64,000 nucleotides of DNA from JAMQKA01 sp043951865 (GCF_043951865.1 NZ_JBINJF010000001.1:310001-374000); one strand, 5' to 3'; numbered from the stretch's first letter, positions 26,120 through 34,787 are shown. Notes: generated from the letters alone by a model not told the origin. Numbers and translations are program-made.

Positions 26120-26797
26120 ATGTATTTGAAAGTAATATATGACAACTATTTAGAGGGAGAAGCTCTCCTGCATTTTTTAGACGAGAATGGATATAAGGTA
26201 TCTATCGAAAAAAGGGGATTCAACCCCGGGAAACGATCCGATCAACATTTATATGTGATGGATGCCGTATCGGCTCGAAGATATATAAGTAGCAATAACA
26301 GGGATGTAACCCGTCATTTAAGAACAATAGTTGTAGGGAAATTAGAACAATTGTATATCCCGTTTACCAGCCGTTTTGACCGCGTGGCTTACGTCACAAA
26401 AATGGATTCTATTACCGAGATGCTGCACGGCATGAAAGCCTTTAAACAAAAAAAGATATATGTAAGCCAGAGGGTATTTGGATTCTTAAAAAGGAAGAGA
26501 GCAAACCAACAAGATGAATTGCTGGCGGCCAATGTGCAACAGCCCTTGACAAAGACAGAGCTGAAAATTTTACAGGAAATTAGCGAGAAAAAGACGACTC
26601 GCGAAATCGCCGGCGACTGGAACCGAAGCATCCATACCATTAACAACCACCGGAAAAATATAATCCGGAAACTGAATTTGGACGGGCCTCATGGGCTTGC
26701 GGTGTTTGCCGTCAGAGAGCAGGAAGCAATTCGAACACTGACAGTGTTAGACAGCAAGCAAAAAATCATTAAGAAATTAAAAAATGACTATCGGTAG
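26120..26797 (+). CDS. LuxR-type regulator with receiver-like N-terminus
   Basis: 225 residues. The C-terminal part (about 142-202) is a LuxR/GerE helix-turn-helix: LTKTELKILQEIS, TTREIAGDWNRSIHTINNHRKNIIRKLNL. The N-terminal 110 residues follow the alternating strand/helix order of a response-regulator receiver (LKVIYDN, YKVSIE, HLYVMDA, LRTIVVG, RVAYVTK). D48 stands where phosphorylation would occur and K94 near the last strand, but the acidic pair is reduced, so it may be phosphorylation-independent. A GGGAG sequence precedes the ATG. No partner kinase is adjacent. It is placed directly upstream of the peptide genes and most likely controls them. Confidence 0.8.
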   Translation: MYLKVIYDNYLEGEALLHFLDENGYKVSIEKRGFNPGKRSDQHLYVMDAVSARRYISSNNRDVTRHLRTIVVGKLEQLYIPFTSRFDRVAYVTKMDSITEMLHGMKAFKQKKIYVSQRVFGFLKRKRANQQDELLAANVQQPLTKTELKILQEISEKKTTREIAGDWNRSIHTINNHRKNIIRKLNLDGPHGLAVFAVREQEAIRTLTVLDSKQKIIKKLKNDYR

Positions 26798-26892
26798 CTA
26801 TTTATTTTTTAACTCAATTTGATGTGATTACGTACAGGCCTCATCAAGGAGGTAAAGAAAACCTTAACAACTAAATAGATAGAGAGGATCTT

Positions 26893-27045
26893 ATGGAAAA
26901 CTTAAGCAGCGTTGGCGTAATAGAACTCAGTCAAGAGGAAATGATAAAGACTGATGGGGGACTCATTATGTTTAATGTAGAACTAATTCAGTGGGCTTAT
27001 TCTGAATTCAAAAAAGGTGTACATGATGGGTACTACGATAAATAA
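26893..27045 (+). CDS. Double-glycine-leader precursor peptide 1
   Basis: 50 residues, below routine gene-calling size. The leader is VIELSQEEMIKTDGG: hydrophobic/acidic spacing and a terminal Gly-Gly at residues 22-23, as in peptides cut by C39-peptidase exporters. The predicted core is 27 residues (LIMFNVELIQWAYSEFKK then GVHDGYYDK), amphipathic, aromatic-rich, without Cys. A Shine-Dalgarno-like GAGAGG lies six bases before the ATG. It is followed 26 bases later by a second gene of the same design, and a C39 ABC exporter is encoded 2.6 kb downstream. Bacteriocin or signalling peptide; the sequence cannot separate them. Confidence 0.8.
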   Translation: MENLSSVGVIELSQEEMIKTDGGLIMFNVELIQWAYSEFKKGVHDGYYDK

Positions 27046-27071
27046 AAAAACTAGCAAAAAAGGAGAATATT

Positions 27072-27212
27072 ATGAATGATTTAAGAGAACTTACTTTACA
27101 CGAATATTTGGAAATATCAGGAGGCAAACCGGATCTAAATACATCGCCCTTCTATGATGTTGGCTGGTACATAGGTGCGGCTATCCGTGAAGTTGAAAGC
27201 TGGTTTAAGTAA
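27072..27212 (+). CDS. Double-glycine-leader precursor peptide 2
   Basis: 46 residues. The leader LRELTLHEYLEISGG ends in Gly-Gly at 17-18 and has the conserved L-x-EL-x(5)-L-x-I-x-GG spacing. The core is 28 residues (KPDLNTSPFYDVGWY then IGAAIREVESWFK), with four aromatic residues, a G-x-x-x-G-like GWYIG stretch and no Cys. A strong ribosome-binding site (AAAGGAG) is eight bases before the ATG. Two adjacent, different cores of equal length suggest a two-peptide (class IIb-like) bacteriocin. A stable hairpin follows the stop. Confidence 0.8.
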   Translation: MNDLRELTLHEYLEISGGKPDLNTSPFYDVGWYIGAAIREVESWFK

Positions 27213-27218
27213 AAATAA

Positions 27219-27245
27219 CCGGGAGCAGGCTCGTACTGCTCCCGG
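27219..27245 (+). promoter_or_regulatory. Strong hairpin after the peptide genes, no U-tract
   Basis: CCGGGAGCAG-GCTCGTA-CTGCTCCCGG, a perfect 10-bp stem seven bases after the second peptide stop and followed by AAAATAATAAG instead of a T-run. It fits a 3' stabiliser or partial attenuator that keeps the peptide mRNA more abundant than the downstream immunity/export genes. Confidence 0.6.
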
Positions 27246-27266
27246 AAAATAATAAGTGACTGACAT

Positions 27267-28172
27267 ATGCCTTTAACAAAGAATTCGCCGTTAAGATCAG
27301 CCGTCTCTACGTTGGCAAAGTCTTCTAGCGTGTTCTTACTCTTGTTTACTACAATGATACTTGTACATGGTACAGTTTTACTTGTAGGGCTTTCTTTGAC
27401 TCAAAACAAATTTAGTCCAGAACAATTATTTATTGAGCGTTTATATCCCATATTCCTGGCAGTAATTTTACTTTTTTGGACCAAGAAAACAAGACATGGT
27501 ATTTATAAGCGCATAACTGAAGCAATTAAACTAAACAAACAGAACCTGAAGAGCTTTATTAAATACATACTGATATCTTTTTTTATTTTATACTCAATAT
27601 TTTATTTATCAATATTATTTGGATATGCTAATTTTATAAGTTATGGATTTTATAATTTTGAAATATACAATATAGCCAAAATATATATATTGGTAGGATT
27701 ATTAGGGAATCTGTTTGTTGCAATAGGTGAAGAAATAGTTTTTAGAGGTTTCTTGTTTAATTACATAAAAGGGATTTCAAGAAGCGAATATTTTAGTCTA
27801 CTATTCACTTCACTTGTGTTCTCATTTCATATCTATCCGGATTTCCTGAATAATATAATTGTCTTTTTGGGAGGACTTGCGATGGGTTACTCCTATATCA
27901 AGTTTAAAAACTTATATATTGCTATCGGAATTCATTTTGCCTACGGATTTTTCAACCTTTCTATCGCATCAGAATTTTCCGGAGGACAGGAATTCCCTTA
28001 TCTCATGAAATTTGATTATCCCATGATCGCCGATGGGGTTGGCGCCTGGGTCGATCTGTTCATAATAGTTGGAATGCTGGCTATTCTTGTCTTCCTTTTT
28101 TTCCACAACGTTCCCACCAAAGAAAAAACTCAAAAGCTATCTGATTTGAAAATGGAAGCGATGGAAAGTTAA
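27267..28172 (+). CDS. CPBP family intramembrane protein, candidate immunity protein
   Basis: 301 residues with about eight membrane helices. The CPBP (CAAX protease/Abi) motifs are intact: E155-E156-x-x-x-R160 in GEEIVFRGFLFN, H188 in FSFHIYPDF, and H223 in IGIHFAYGFFN. In Gram-positive bacteriocin loci such proteins commonly give self-immunity, and some process prenylated or other peptides. Its place right after the two precursor genes makes immunity the leading reading. Base composition is visibly more AT-rich than that of dxs or aat, suggesting acquisition. Confidence 0.85.
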   Translation: MPLTKNSPLRSAVSTLAKSSSVFLLLFTTMILVHGTVLLVGLSLTQNKFSPEQLFIERLYPIFLAVILLFWTKKTRHGIYKRITEAIKLNKQNLKSFIKYILISFFILYSIFYLSILFGYANFISYGFYNFEIYNIAKIYILVGLLGNLFVAIGEEIVFRGFLFNYIKGISRSEYFSLLFTSLVFSFHIYPDFLNNIIVFLGGLAMGYSYIKFKNLYIAIGIHFAYGFFNLSIASEFSGGQEFPYLMKFDYPMIADGVGAWVDLFIIVGMLAILVFLFFHNVPTKEKTQKLSDLKMEAMES

Positions 28173-28195
28173 ATCGGGTTTAAAAGCACAGAATA

Positions 28196-29371
28196 ATGCT
28201 GTTTCCTGAAGAAATCATCAAAGAGACCACACAATACCACTTCTGGCATCATTCAGTCCGATCGCAAATCATCTATTCATCCATGCTTTTTACGCTGGTC
28301 GGCATCCTCGCTCTATTACCCTTTATACACATGGATGTGAGTGTCAAAAGTCAGGGTATTATACGGCCTGAAGTGGAGCGAAAGGTGCTACTAAGCCCGG
28401 CATCCGGGAAAATTTCACACTTGGCCTTAAAAGAAAACAAGACCTTCGCTGAAGAGATGCTGGTAGCAAGAATAGCATCGCCCATTTTGGAGAAACGGCT
28501 GAACTACAATCGAACACGCCAGCTAGAAATCGAACAATTTATTCAAGACTTAACGTATTTGGTGCAATTGGATTCTGCACGGATTTTCAACCGGTATACA
28601 GGTTTTAAATCAGCTTTGTTCAAACGATCGCTGATTGCTTTTCAACAGAAACTGCAAAAGGCGGCAATTGAATGGCACAATGCCCGGAAAAGGCATAAGA
28701 GACAGCAGGCCCTGTATCATAAAGAGGCGATATCTGTTGCTAAACTGGAGGAGAGTGAGTTCGCTCTGGAAGTCGCTGCTAACAACTATCGCTTGATGTT
28801 TGATCAGCAGCTGGCTGAATGGGAAGCAAAGCTGATCCAGTACCAGCAGGAAAAAGATGAATTGAGAACCGAAGAGATTCAGTTGATGGACGAGCAGCGG
28901 GAGTTTGAAATACATATGCCGGTAACCGGAACCGTACAAAACCTGGCCGGAATTTCAGAGGGCAGCTATGTCCGGGTCAATCAGCAACTGGCAGAAATTT
29001 CTCCCGATACCGGCCTGGTGGCCGAATGTTATGTGTCTCCCCGGGAGATAGGGTTGCTAAAAGAGGGGATGATAGCCTATTTCCAGGTAGATGCTTTTGA
29101 TTATAATCAATGGGGCATGCTGACGGGCAAAGTCATTGAGATTTCAAACGATGCGATTACAAATAATGATCAACCGTTTTTTCGGGTGCGTGCAGAACTG
29201 GATCGATCTTACCTGGAGCTTCCCAATGGATACAAAGGATATCTTAAAAAGGGGATGACCCTGCAGGCACGGTTCAAAGTAACGGAGCGGAGTCTGTTTC
29301 AGTTGCTGTATGACAATGTGGATGACTGGCTAAATCCTGTTACGGATGGAACCGAAAGGAATAACACATAA
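28196..29371 (+). CDS. HlyD-type membrane fusion protein
   Basis: 391 residues: a cytosolic lead of about 25 residues, one membrane helix (IIYSSMLFTLVGILALLPF), then the split biotinyl-lipoyl domain (VSVKSQGIIRPEVERKVLLSPASGKI ... MPVTGTVQNLAGISEGSYV) interrupted by a long coiled-coil hairpin (about 95-240), and a beta-barrel end. This is the periplasmic adaptor of type I secretion, joining the ABC exporter to an outer-membrane duct. No TolC-like gene is present, so one must be supplied from elsewhere. It starts 23 bases after the CPBP gene. Confidence 0.92.
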   Translation: MLFPEEIIKETTQYHFWHHSVRSQIIYSSMLFTLVGILALLPFIHMDVSVKSQGIIRPEVERKVLLSPASGKISHLALKENKTFAEEMLVARIASPILEKRLNYNRTRQLEIEQFIQDLTYLVQLDSARIFNRYTGFKSALFKRSLIAFQQKLQKAAIEWHNARKRHKRQQALYHKEAISVAKLEESEFALEVAANNYRLMFDQQLAEWEAKLIQYQQEKDELRTEEIQLMDEQREFEIHMPVTGTVQNLAGISEGSYVRVNQQLAEISPDTGLVAECYVSPREIGLLKEGMIAYFQVDAFDYNQWGMLTGKVIEISNDAITNNDQPFFRVRAELDRSYLELPNGYKGYLKKGMTLQARFKVTERSLFQLLYDNVDDWLNPVTDGTERNNT

Positions 29372-29440
29372 ATGACAGATATCTCATGGAAGAAGAATTA
29401 CAGTGTACTCAATATGGCAAAATCCTCCACCTCGTTCTAA
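29372..29440 (+). CDS. Possible 22-residue micro-ORF
   Basis: The ATG follows the HlyD stop codon directly (TAAATG). The product MTDISWKKNYSVLNMAKSS plus three residues has no Gly-Gly leader and no recognised motif. Tight coupling to the HlyD gene is the only support; the remaining 250 bases before the exporter gene show no coding signal. It may be spurious. Confidence 0.2.
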   Translation: MTDISWKKNYSVLNMAKSSTSF

Positions 29441-29694
29441 AGGCAGGTACCATTGCTCCGCATTCCGGGTACATTTATGTTATTGCAAATACTGCAAAAT
29501 CTCATTTGGGTAAAACGAACTTAAAAAAATTGAGTCCTACTTAAATGACCCTTAACCGGCATTTAAAGCTTTTTTTCAGGCTTTTAAAAAAGATTATTCT
29601 AAAACTATAGCCCGATATTAATTAAGGCTTGAGCGCCACTTGGGCAGAAACAGTATTACGGGGTACAAATCTGCCTCGAAAAATCGACAGAGCT

Positions 29695-31878
29695 ATGAAC
29701 AGGAGAAAAATCGAGATAAAACAGCACGATATTACCGATTGCGGGGCCGCCTGCCTTGCGTCGGTGGCCGCTCATTATAATTTGGAATTGCCTATTGCCC
29801 GCATCCGCCAGTATGCTTCCACGGATAAAAAGGGTACCAATGTGCTGGGTATGGTTGAGGCCGCGGAGGAGCTCGGGTTCGAGGCCAAGGGAGTTCGCGG
29901 AAACTTTGAAAGCCTGTTTAATATTCCCGTTCCGGCAATCGCTCATGTTGTAGTCAAAGATGTACTGCACCATTATGTGGTTATCTACAATACCACTGAC
30001 AGCCATGTTGTGGTAATGGACCCCATGGACGGCAAGCTGCACAACATTCCTCACAAAGAATTCAGAAAACAGTGGACCGGAGTGCTTGTTTTATTAATGC
30101 CCGCTGAAAATTTTGAAGAAGGGAATGAAAAAATTTCGATTTCAAGGAGACTCTGGTTTCTCGTAAAGCCGCATAAAAAGGTGATGCTGCAGGCCCTTTT
30201 CGGAGCAGCGGTTTTTACAATTATCGGCCTCAGCACGGCCATATATGTGCAGCTAATTGTGGATCATGTCCTGCCGGGGGGAAATGAAAATCTGCTGAAC
30301 TTACTCAGTTTGTCCATGATCGTTTTATTACTGCTTCAGATTTTTTTTGGAGCAACAAAAACGATCTTTACACTCAAAACCGGTCAACAAATTGATGCCC
30401 GTCTTATCCTGGGCTACTACAAACACCTGATCAAGCTGCCTCAGCGTTTTTTTGATTCCATGAGGACAGGAGAGATTATTTCCAGAATCAACGATGCCGT
30501 AAAGATCAGGACGTTTATTAACGATGTTTCCATCAATCTGGCGGTCAATATTTTTATTGTGCTATTCTCTTTTGGCCTGATGTTCACCTATTTCTGGAAA
30601 CTGGGATTGGTGATGCTGGCAATTATTCCCGCTTACGGGCTTGTCTACTACATAACCAACAGGATTAACCGGCAGACCCAGCGCCAGCTCATGGAAAATG
30701 CCGCTGATCTGGAATCCCAGCTTGTGGAATCGTTGAACTCGATAAAAACCGTTAAACAGTTCGGGTTAGAAGAGTTTGCAAATATCAAAACTGAAACGCG
30801 ATTTATCCGGCTTCTCAAAACTGTGTACCGTTCCGGCTTAAATTCGGTATTTTCCGGTAACGCTTCCAAGTTTGTTTCCAGGCTGTTTACTATCATCTTG
30901 CTCTGGGCAGGCGGATATTTTGTAATTCAACAAGTTATTACACCCGGTGAGCTACTCTCGTTTTATGCGGTTATAGGCTATTTCACCGGACCTGTTGATG
31001 AGCTTATCGGAATGAACAAAACCATCCAGGATGCTATGATTGCTGCCGACCGATTGTTTGAAATCATGGACCTGGAAAAAGAGAAGGATGGACGGCAGGT
31101 TCAATTAAAACCTGAGTTGATCGGGGATATACAATTTCAGGACGTCACCTTTCGCTATGGCTCTCGCGCCATGGTATTTGAAAATCTGAATCTAACCATT
31201 CCAAAAGGAAAAATAACAGCTTTTGTGGGTGAAAGCGGATCGGGAAAGACAACCATCATCAACATCCTGCAAAAACTTTACCCTTTGCGGGAGGGACGGG
31301 TGCTCATCGGGGATTTAAACCTGGAATATATTGATAACAGAAGCCTTAGAGACAATATCTCCGTTGTACCTCAGCAGATTGATCTATTTGCAGGAAATGT
31401 AATTGACAATATTGCAGTTGGTGTGTTCGATCCGGATATGGAGAAAATCATTGCCATTTGTAAAAAACTGGGTATTATCAACTTTATAGAAAACCTGCCG
31501 GCCGGATTTGAAACATACCTTGGCGAAAACGGCGCCACGTTGTCCGGCGGACAGAAGCAGCGTATCGCCATCGCCCGGGCTCTTTATAAAAATCCAGAAA
31601 TTTTGATTCTTGATGAAGCCACTTCTTCTCTCGACTCATCTTCCGAGCAGCATGTACAGCATACCGTCGATATGCTGATCGACCAGGGAAAGACGGTCAT
31701 TGTAATTGCCCACCAGTTGGGTTCCGTGATTCAGGCTGACAAAATTTGCGTGTTGAAACAGGGCAACCTCATCGAGGAGGGAACCCACAGGGAGCTGATG
31801 GAAAACAGGGGATCATATTACAAACTGTGGAAAAAACAGATGCCGGTATTGAAGGACAAGCCAATTGCGAATTGGTGA
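29695..31878 (+). CDS. C39-peptidase-containing ABC exporter
   Basis: 727 residues from the ATG at 29695 (an upstream TTG would add 22 unlike residues). Domains: C39 peptidase 1-140 with Cys16 in DITDCGAACLAS, His at 92/93 (HHYVVIYN) and Asp109; six-helix ABC membrane domain about 160-440; nucleotide-binding domain about 480-720 with Walker A GESGSGKTT, signature LSGGQKQR and Walker B ILILDEATSSLD. This type cuts Gly-Gly leaders and exports the cores in one step, exactly what the two precursor peptides upstream need. The last gene of the cluster. Confidence 0.95.
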   Translation: MNRRKIEIKQHDITDCGAACLASVAAHYNLELPIARIRQYASTDKKGTNVLGMVEAAEELGFEAKGVRGNFESLFNIPVPAIAHVVVKDVLHHYVVIYNTTDSHVVVMDPMDGKLHNIPHKEFRKQWTGVLVLLMPAENFEEGNEKISISRRLWFLVKPHKKVMLQALFGAAVFTIIGLSTAIYVQLIVDHVLPGGNENLLNLLSLSMIVLLLLQIFFGATKTIFTLKTGQQIDARLILGYYKHLIKLPQRFFDSMRTGEIISRINDAVKIRTFINDVSINLAVNIFIVLFSFGLMFTYFWKLGLVMLAIIPAYGLVYYITNRINRQTQRQLMENAADLESQLVESLNSIKTVKQFGLEEFANIKTETRFIRLLKTVYRSGLNSVFSGNASKFVSRLFTIILLWAGGYFVIQQVITPGELLSFYAVIGYFTGPVDELIGMNKTIQDAMIAADRLFEIMDLEKEKDGRQVQLKPELIGDIQFQDVTFRYGSRAMVFENLNLTIPKGKITAFVGESGSGKTTIINILQKLYPLREGRVLIGDLNLEYIDNRSLRDNISVVPQQIDLFAGNVIDNIAVGVFDPDMEKIIAICKKLGIINFIENLPAGFETYLGENGATLSGGQKQRIAIARALYKNPEILILDEATSSLDSSSEQHVQHTVDMLIDQGKTVIVIAHQLGSVIQADKICVLKQGNLIEEGTHRELMENRGSYYKLWKKQMPVLKDKPIANW

Positions 31879-31989
31879 TTTGAAACCTGATAACAATCCA
31901 CTTTTACATGAACACAACAAAGATTTTAAAAAAACACCGATGGAAAGTCTCTTGATGGGGGACCTCTAACATAGAGAATAACATCCCTC

Positions 31990-32027
31990 CCGCCTTCGGC
32001 GGCGCTCCCCTCCAGGGGACAGGGGAG
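31990..32027. repeat. Tandem GC-rich palindromes
   Basis: CCGCC-TTC-GGCGG (31990-32002) and CTCCCCT with AGGGGAG (32005-32027), in the 213-base gap between the exporter and aat, which holds no gene. Similar Bacteroidota-type junk palindromes occur at 55960-56090. It may act as a terminator for the exporter, though no clear T-run follows. Confidence 0.45.
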
Positions 32028-32091
32028 ATTAAAGCCATGCCCCAAGAAATTAAGAAACAATGTTAAAGCTGGAAATTATTTCGAACATACA

Positions 32092-32679
32092 TTAAATCAT
32101 GAACTCTGCACGCTTCCCGAGCGCTTCCTGTAACCGTTGCTGGTACTCCCGGTTAGAAATTTCAATGCATCCGAACCGGGCCAGGTGTTCGGTCCAAAAC
32201 TGGGTGTCCCAAAGTTCAAATCCACCCTGCACCAGTGCTTTGTGGCAGTAATACAAAGCCACTTTCGATGCCTCTTTCGCCTCGTCCCGCTCAAACATCG
32301 ATTCCCCAAAAAAGGCCGCACCCAGCGAAACACCATATTGTCCCCCGACCAGGTTCCCGTCGTGATCAAACACATCCACCGAATGGGCATGGCCCAGCTC
32401 ATGGAGCCGGCAGTACGAGTCAATGATCTCATCCGAAATCCAGGTCGATTGCCGGTCGGCGCAGCCCTCCATCACTTCGCGAAAAGCGGAGTCAATACGC
32501 ACTTGGTAATGGTCGTTTCGAATTATACGCCGCACGTTTGATGACACCCTGAAATTATCCAGCGGTATAATACCCCGGCGGCTGGCCGTGTACCACTTGG
32601 CATCGGTATCGTAACGGGAATCGGCCATCGGAAACACCCCGCGGGCGTAGCCCGAAAGCAATACGTCTGGTTCAATCAT
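32092..32679 (-). CDS. aat: Leucyl/phenylalanyl-tRNA-protein transferase
   Basis: Adds Leu or Phe to N-terminal Arg/Lys of proteins, feeding the bacterial N-degron pathway. The ATG at 32679 (MIEPDVLLSGYARGVFPMAD) is chosen: it gives 195 residues and starts at the conserved segment, whereas an ATG 51 bases upstream would run into a family A repeat. Family motifs are the G-x-FPMAD start, RRGIIPLDNFRVS, YCRLHELGHAHSVDV, GGQYGVSLGAAFFGESMF and ELWDTQFWTEHLARFG. clpA/clpS are not adjacent. Confidence 0.93.
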   Translation of the reverse strand: MIEPDVLLSGYARGVFPMADSRYDTDAKWYTASRRGIIPLDNFRVSSNVRRIIRNDHYQVRIDSAFREVMEGCADRQSTWISDEIIDSYCRLHELGHAHSVDVFDHDGNLVGGQYGVSLGAAFFGESMFERDEAKEASKVALYYCHKALVQGGFELWDTQFWTEHLARFGCIEISNREYQQRLQEALGKRAEFMI

Positions 32680-32712
32680 TCCGGTATTTGTTGATTTGAA
32701 TACTGCAAGAAA

Positions 32713-32837
32713 GCTTTGAAAAACCTTCAACTCCTCGTTCTGAGGGAGTAGTACTCCCGTTTAGAAGGTCAATAAGGTCGGTGGTACCCACTCACCACCT
32801 CAATCACCTCCCAACACAATAGTAGGTTGTGCAAAGG
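32713..32837. repeat. Intergenic repeat family A, copy 3 (inverted)
   Basis: Opposite orientation to the other copies, lying between the divergent aat and cstA starts (gap 32680-33056, no gene). Hairpins: GGGAG-TAGTA-CTCCC (32744-32758) and GGTGG-TACCCACTCA-CCACC (32780-32799). Outer arms CTTTGAAAAACCT (32714-32726) and AGGTTGTGCAAAG (32824-32836) pair with two mismatches, enclosing both hairpins. The loop pair is less complementary here than in copies 2, 4 and 5. Confidence 0.7.
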
Positions 32838-33056
32838 TCCCAACTGCAAAATAGCCTGTTTCGGTTGCATCGCAAAGCCCCGCAAAGTAGCACACAGTGT
32901 TAAAGGAACACCTGTCTTCGTATAACGCCGTGTTTTAACTCCAGATAACCAAGGTGGCGTATGAAACGCACTTCAAATTAAATCTATTTATCCTTATTGT
33001 GGGTACGAAATACGCAATGGGGAATTTTTAATCGCACAAAAAAACGGGACTATACT

Positions 33057-34787
33057 GTGAACGGAATCTGGTTGGCGACAGCAGCACTGTTTATCTTCAT
33101 TTTGGGGTATCGTTTTTACTCTAAATTCATAGCCGAAAAAATTTATCAGCTCGATCCCACGCTGACCACACCGGCCCATGAGCGCGAGGACGGAGTCGAT
33201 TTTGTTCCAACGAACAAGTGGGTGGTACTGGGCCACCATTTCACTTCCGTGGCGGGAGCTGCCCCCATCGTGGGACCCGCCATCGCCATTTACTGGGGCT
33301 GGCTTCCGGCAATTTTGTGGGTGGCGCTGGGTACCGTCTTTGCCGCTGGCGTCCACGATTTTGGGACACTCGTGCTCTCTGTCCGCCACAAAGGGCGCTC
33401 CATCGGCACGCTGGCAAGTGAGCTGATCGGCGAACGAGGGCGCATCCTGTTCCTGTTTATCATCCTCATACTTGTGCTTATGGTTAACGCGGTGTTTGCG
33501 TGGGTGATCTCCAACCTGTTTATCTCCTTTCCCGCCAGCGTGGTCTCCATTTTTCTACAGATACCGCTGGCGGTGGGAATCGGGTATTATACCTACCAAA
33601 AAGAGCGCAATATGCTGATCCCCTCCATTATCGTGCTGGCAGTCATGTACTTCTCCGCCATCCTGGCAACCTACGTGCCCGCGCTTCAAATCGACCTGGT
33701 TCGCTATTTCGGCGGAGAAGAAGCTACGGTGCTATTCGGACTCAACGGCGTTTCGATGTCGTTCCTGGTCTGGATCGTCGTACTGATGATTTATGTATAC
33801 ATCGCATCGGTATTGCCGGTCTGGAAATTGTTGCAGCCCCGCGATTTTATTAATGCCGAACAACTTATCCTGGGATTGGCGATCCTCTATCTGGGGCTTT
33901 TCTTTATCTCTCCCGACGTTACCGCCCCCTGGTCCAACCCGGCGACCGAGGATGTAAGCTGGTTCCCCCTGCTCTTTATCACCATCGCCTGCGGGGCGGT
34001 ATCCGGCTTTCACGGGCTGGTCTCATCCGGCACTACCTCCAAGCAACTCGACAAAGACACCGACGCCCGGTTTGTGGGATACCTGGGAGCGGTCGGGGAA
34101 GGTGCCCTGGCCGTTATTACCATTGTTGCCATCGCCACGTTCTTCAACACCAGCGAGGGCTTTCACGCTACCTATTCCTCATTTTCCGCCGCCGGGGCCA
34201 ACGGGCTCAACGCTTTTATCCAGGGCGCCGGGGAGCTGGCAACAGGACTCCTCATCCCCGCTGAAGCCGCACGGACCATCATTGCCGTAATTGTCATCAG
34301 CTTTGCAGCCACCACGCTCGACACTTCTGTGCGACTGATGCGGTATATTATTTCAGAGCTCGGGGAGGTCTACCAGGTAAAATCTCTCACTCGTATTCAT
34401 GTGGCCACCTCTATTGCTGTACTCTCAAGCGCGGCCCTGGTGCTGCTGCCGGAGGGGCCCCGCGGACTTGGTTCCGGAGGGTACTTGCTGTGGCCGCTCT
34501 TTGGGACCTCCAACCAGCTGTTGGCGGGCATCAGTTTCCTGTTAATCTCAATCTGGTTGAAAAACAAAGGGCGACCGGTAATCTATACGGTGGTGCCCAT
34601 GATCTTCCTGCTGTTTATGACCCTCTGGGCGATGATTCAGCAGGTGGTCTTTGAATGGTCGGGGCTCGGCGAAGCGGATGCCAACATGTTACTATTTATC
34701 CTGGGGGCCGTTATCCTGGGATTTACCTTGTGGATCCTGCTGGAATCAGTGAGTTTGCTCATAAAAAAAGACGAGCAAAAAACCTAG
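33057..34787 (+). CDS. cstA: CstA-type carbon-starvation/peptide or pyruvate transporter
   Basis: About 15 membrane helices in 576 residues. The CstA signature is clear: a GYRFYSKFIAEKIYQLDP start, GAAPIVGPAIAIYWGWLPAILW, GTVFAAGVHDFGTLVLSVRHKG, CGAVSGFHGLVSSGTTSKQL and LWPLFGTSNQLLAG. CstA proteins import peptides or pyruvate during carbon limitation. The GTG at 33057 gives the natural N-terminus; a TTG 60 bases upstream would add a charged, non-conserved lead. The short form without a long C-terminal domain is usual in Bacteroidota. Confidence 0.92.
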   Translation: MNGIWLATAALFIFILGYRFYSKFIAEKIYQLDPTLTTPAHEREDGVDFVPTNKWVVLGHHFTSVAGAAPIVGPAIAIYWGWLPAILWVALGTVFAAGVHDFGTLVLSVRHKGRSIGTLASELIGERGRILFLFIILILVLMVNAVFAWVISNLFISFPASVVSIFLQIPLAVGIGYYTYQKERNMLIPSIIVLAVMYFSAILATYVPALQIDLVRYFGGEEATVLFGLNGVSMSFLVWIVVLMIYVYIASVLPVWKLLQPRDFINAEQLILGLAILYLGLFFISPDVTAPWSNPATEDVSWFPLLFITIACGAVSGFHGLVSSGTTSKQLDKDTDARFVGYLGAVGEGALAVITIVAIATFFNTSEGFHATYSSFSAAGANGLNAFIQGAGELATGLLIPAEAARTIIAVIVISFAATTLDTSVRLMRYIISELGEVYQVKSLTRIHVATSIAVLSSAALVLLPEGPRGLGSGGYLLWPLFGTSNQLLAGISFLLISIWLKNKGRPVIYTVVPMIFLLFMTLWAMIQQVVFEWSGLGEADANMLLFILGAVILGFTLWILLESVSLLIKKDEQKT

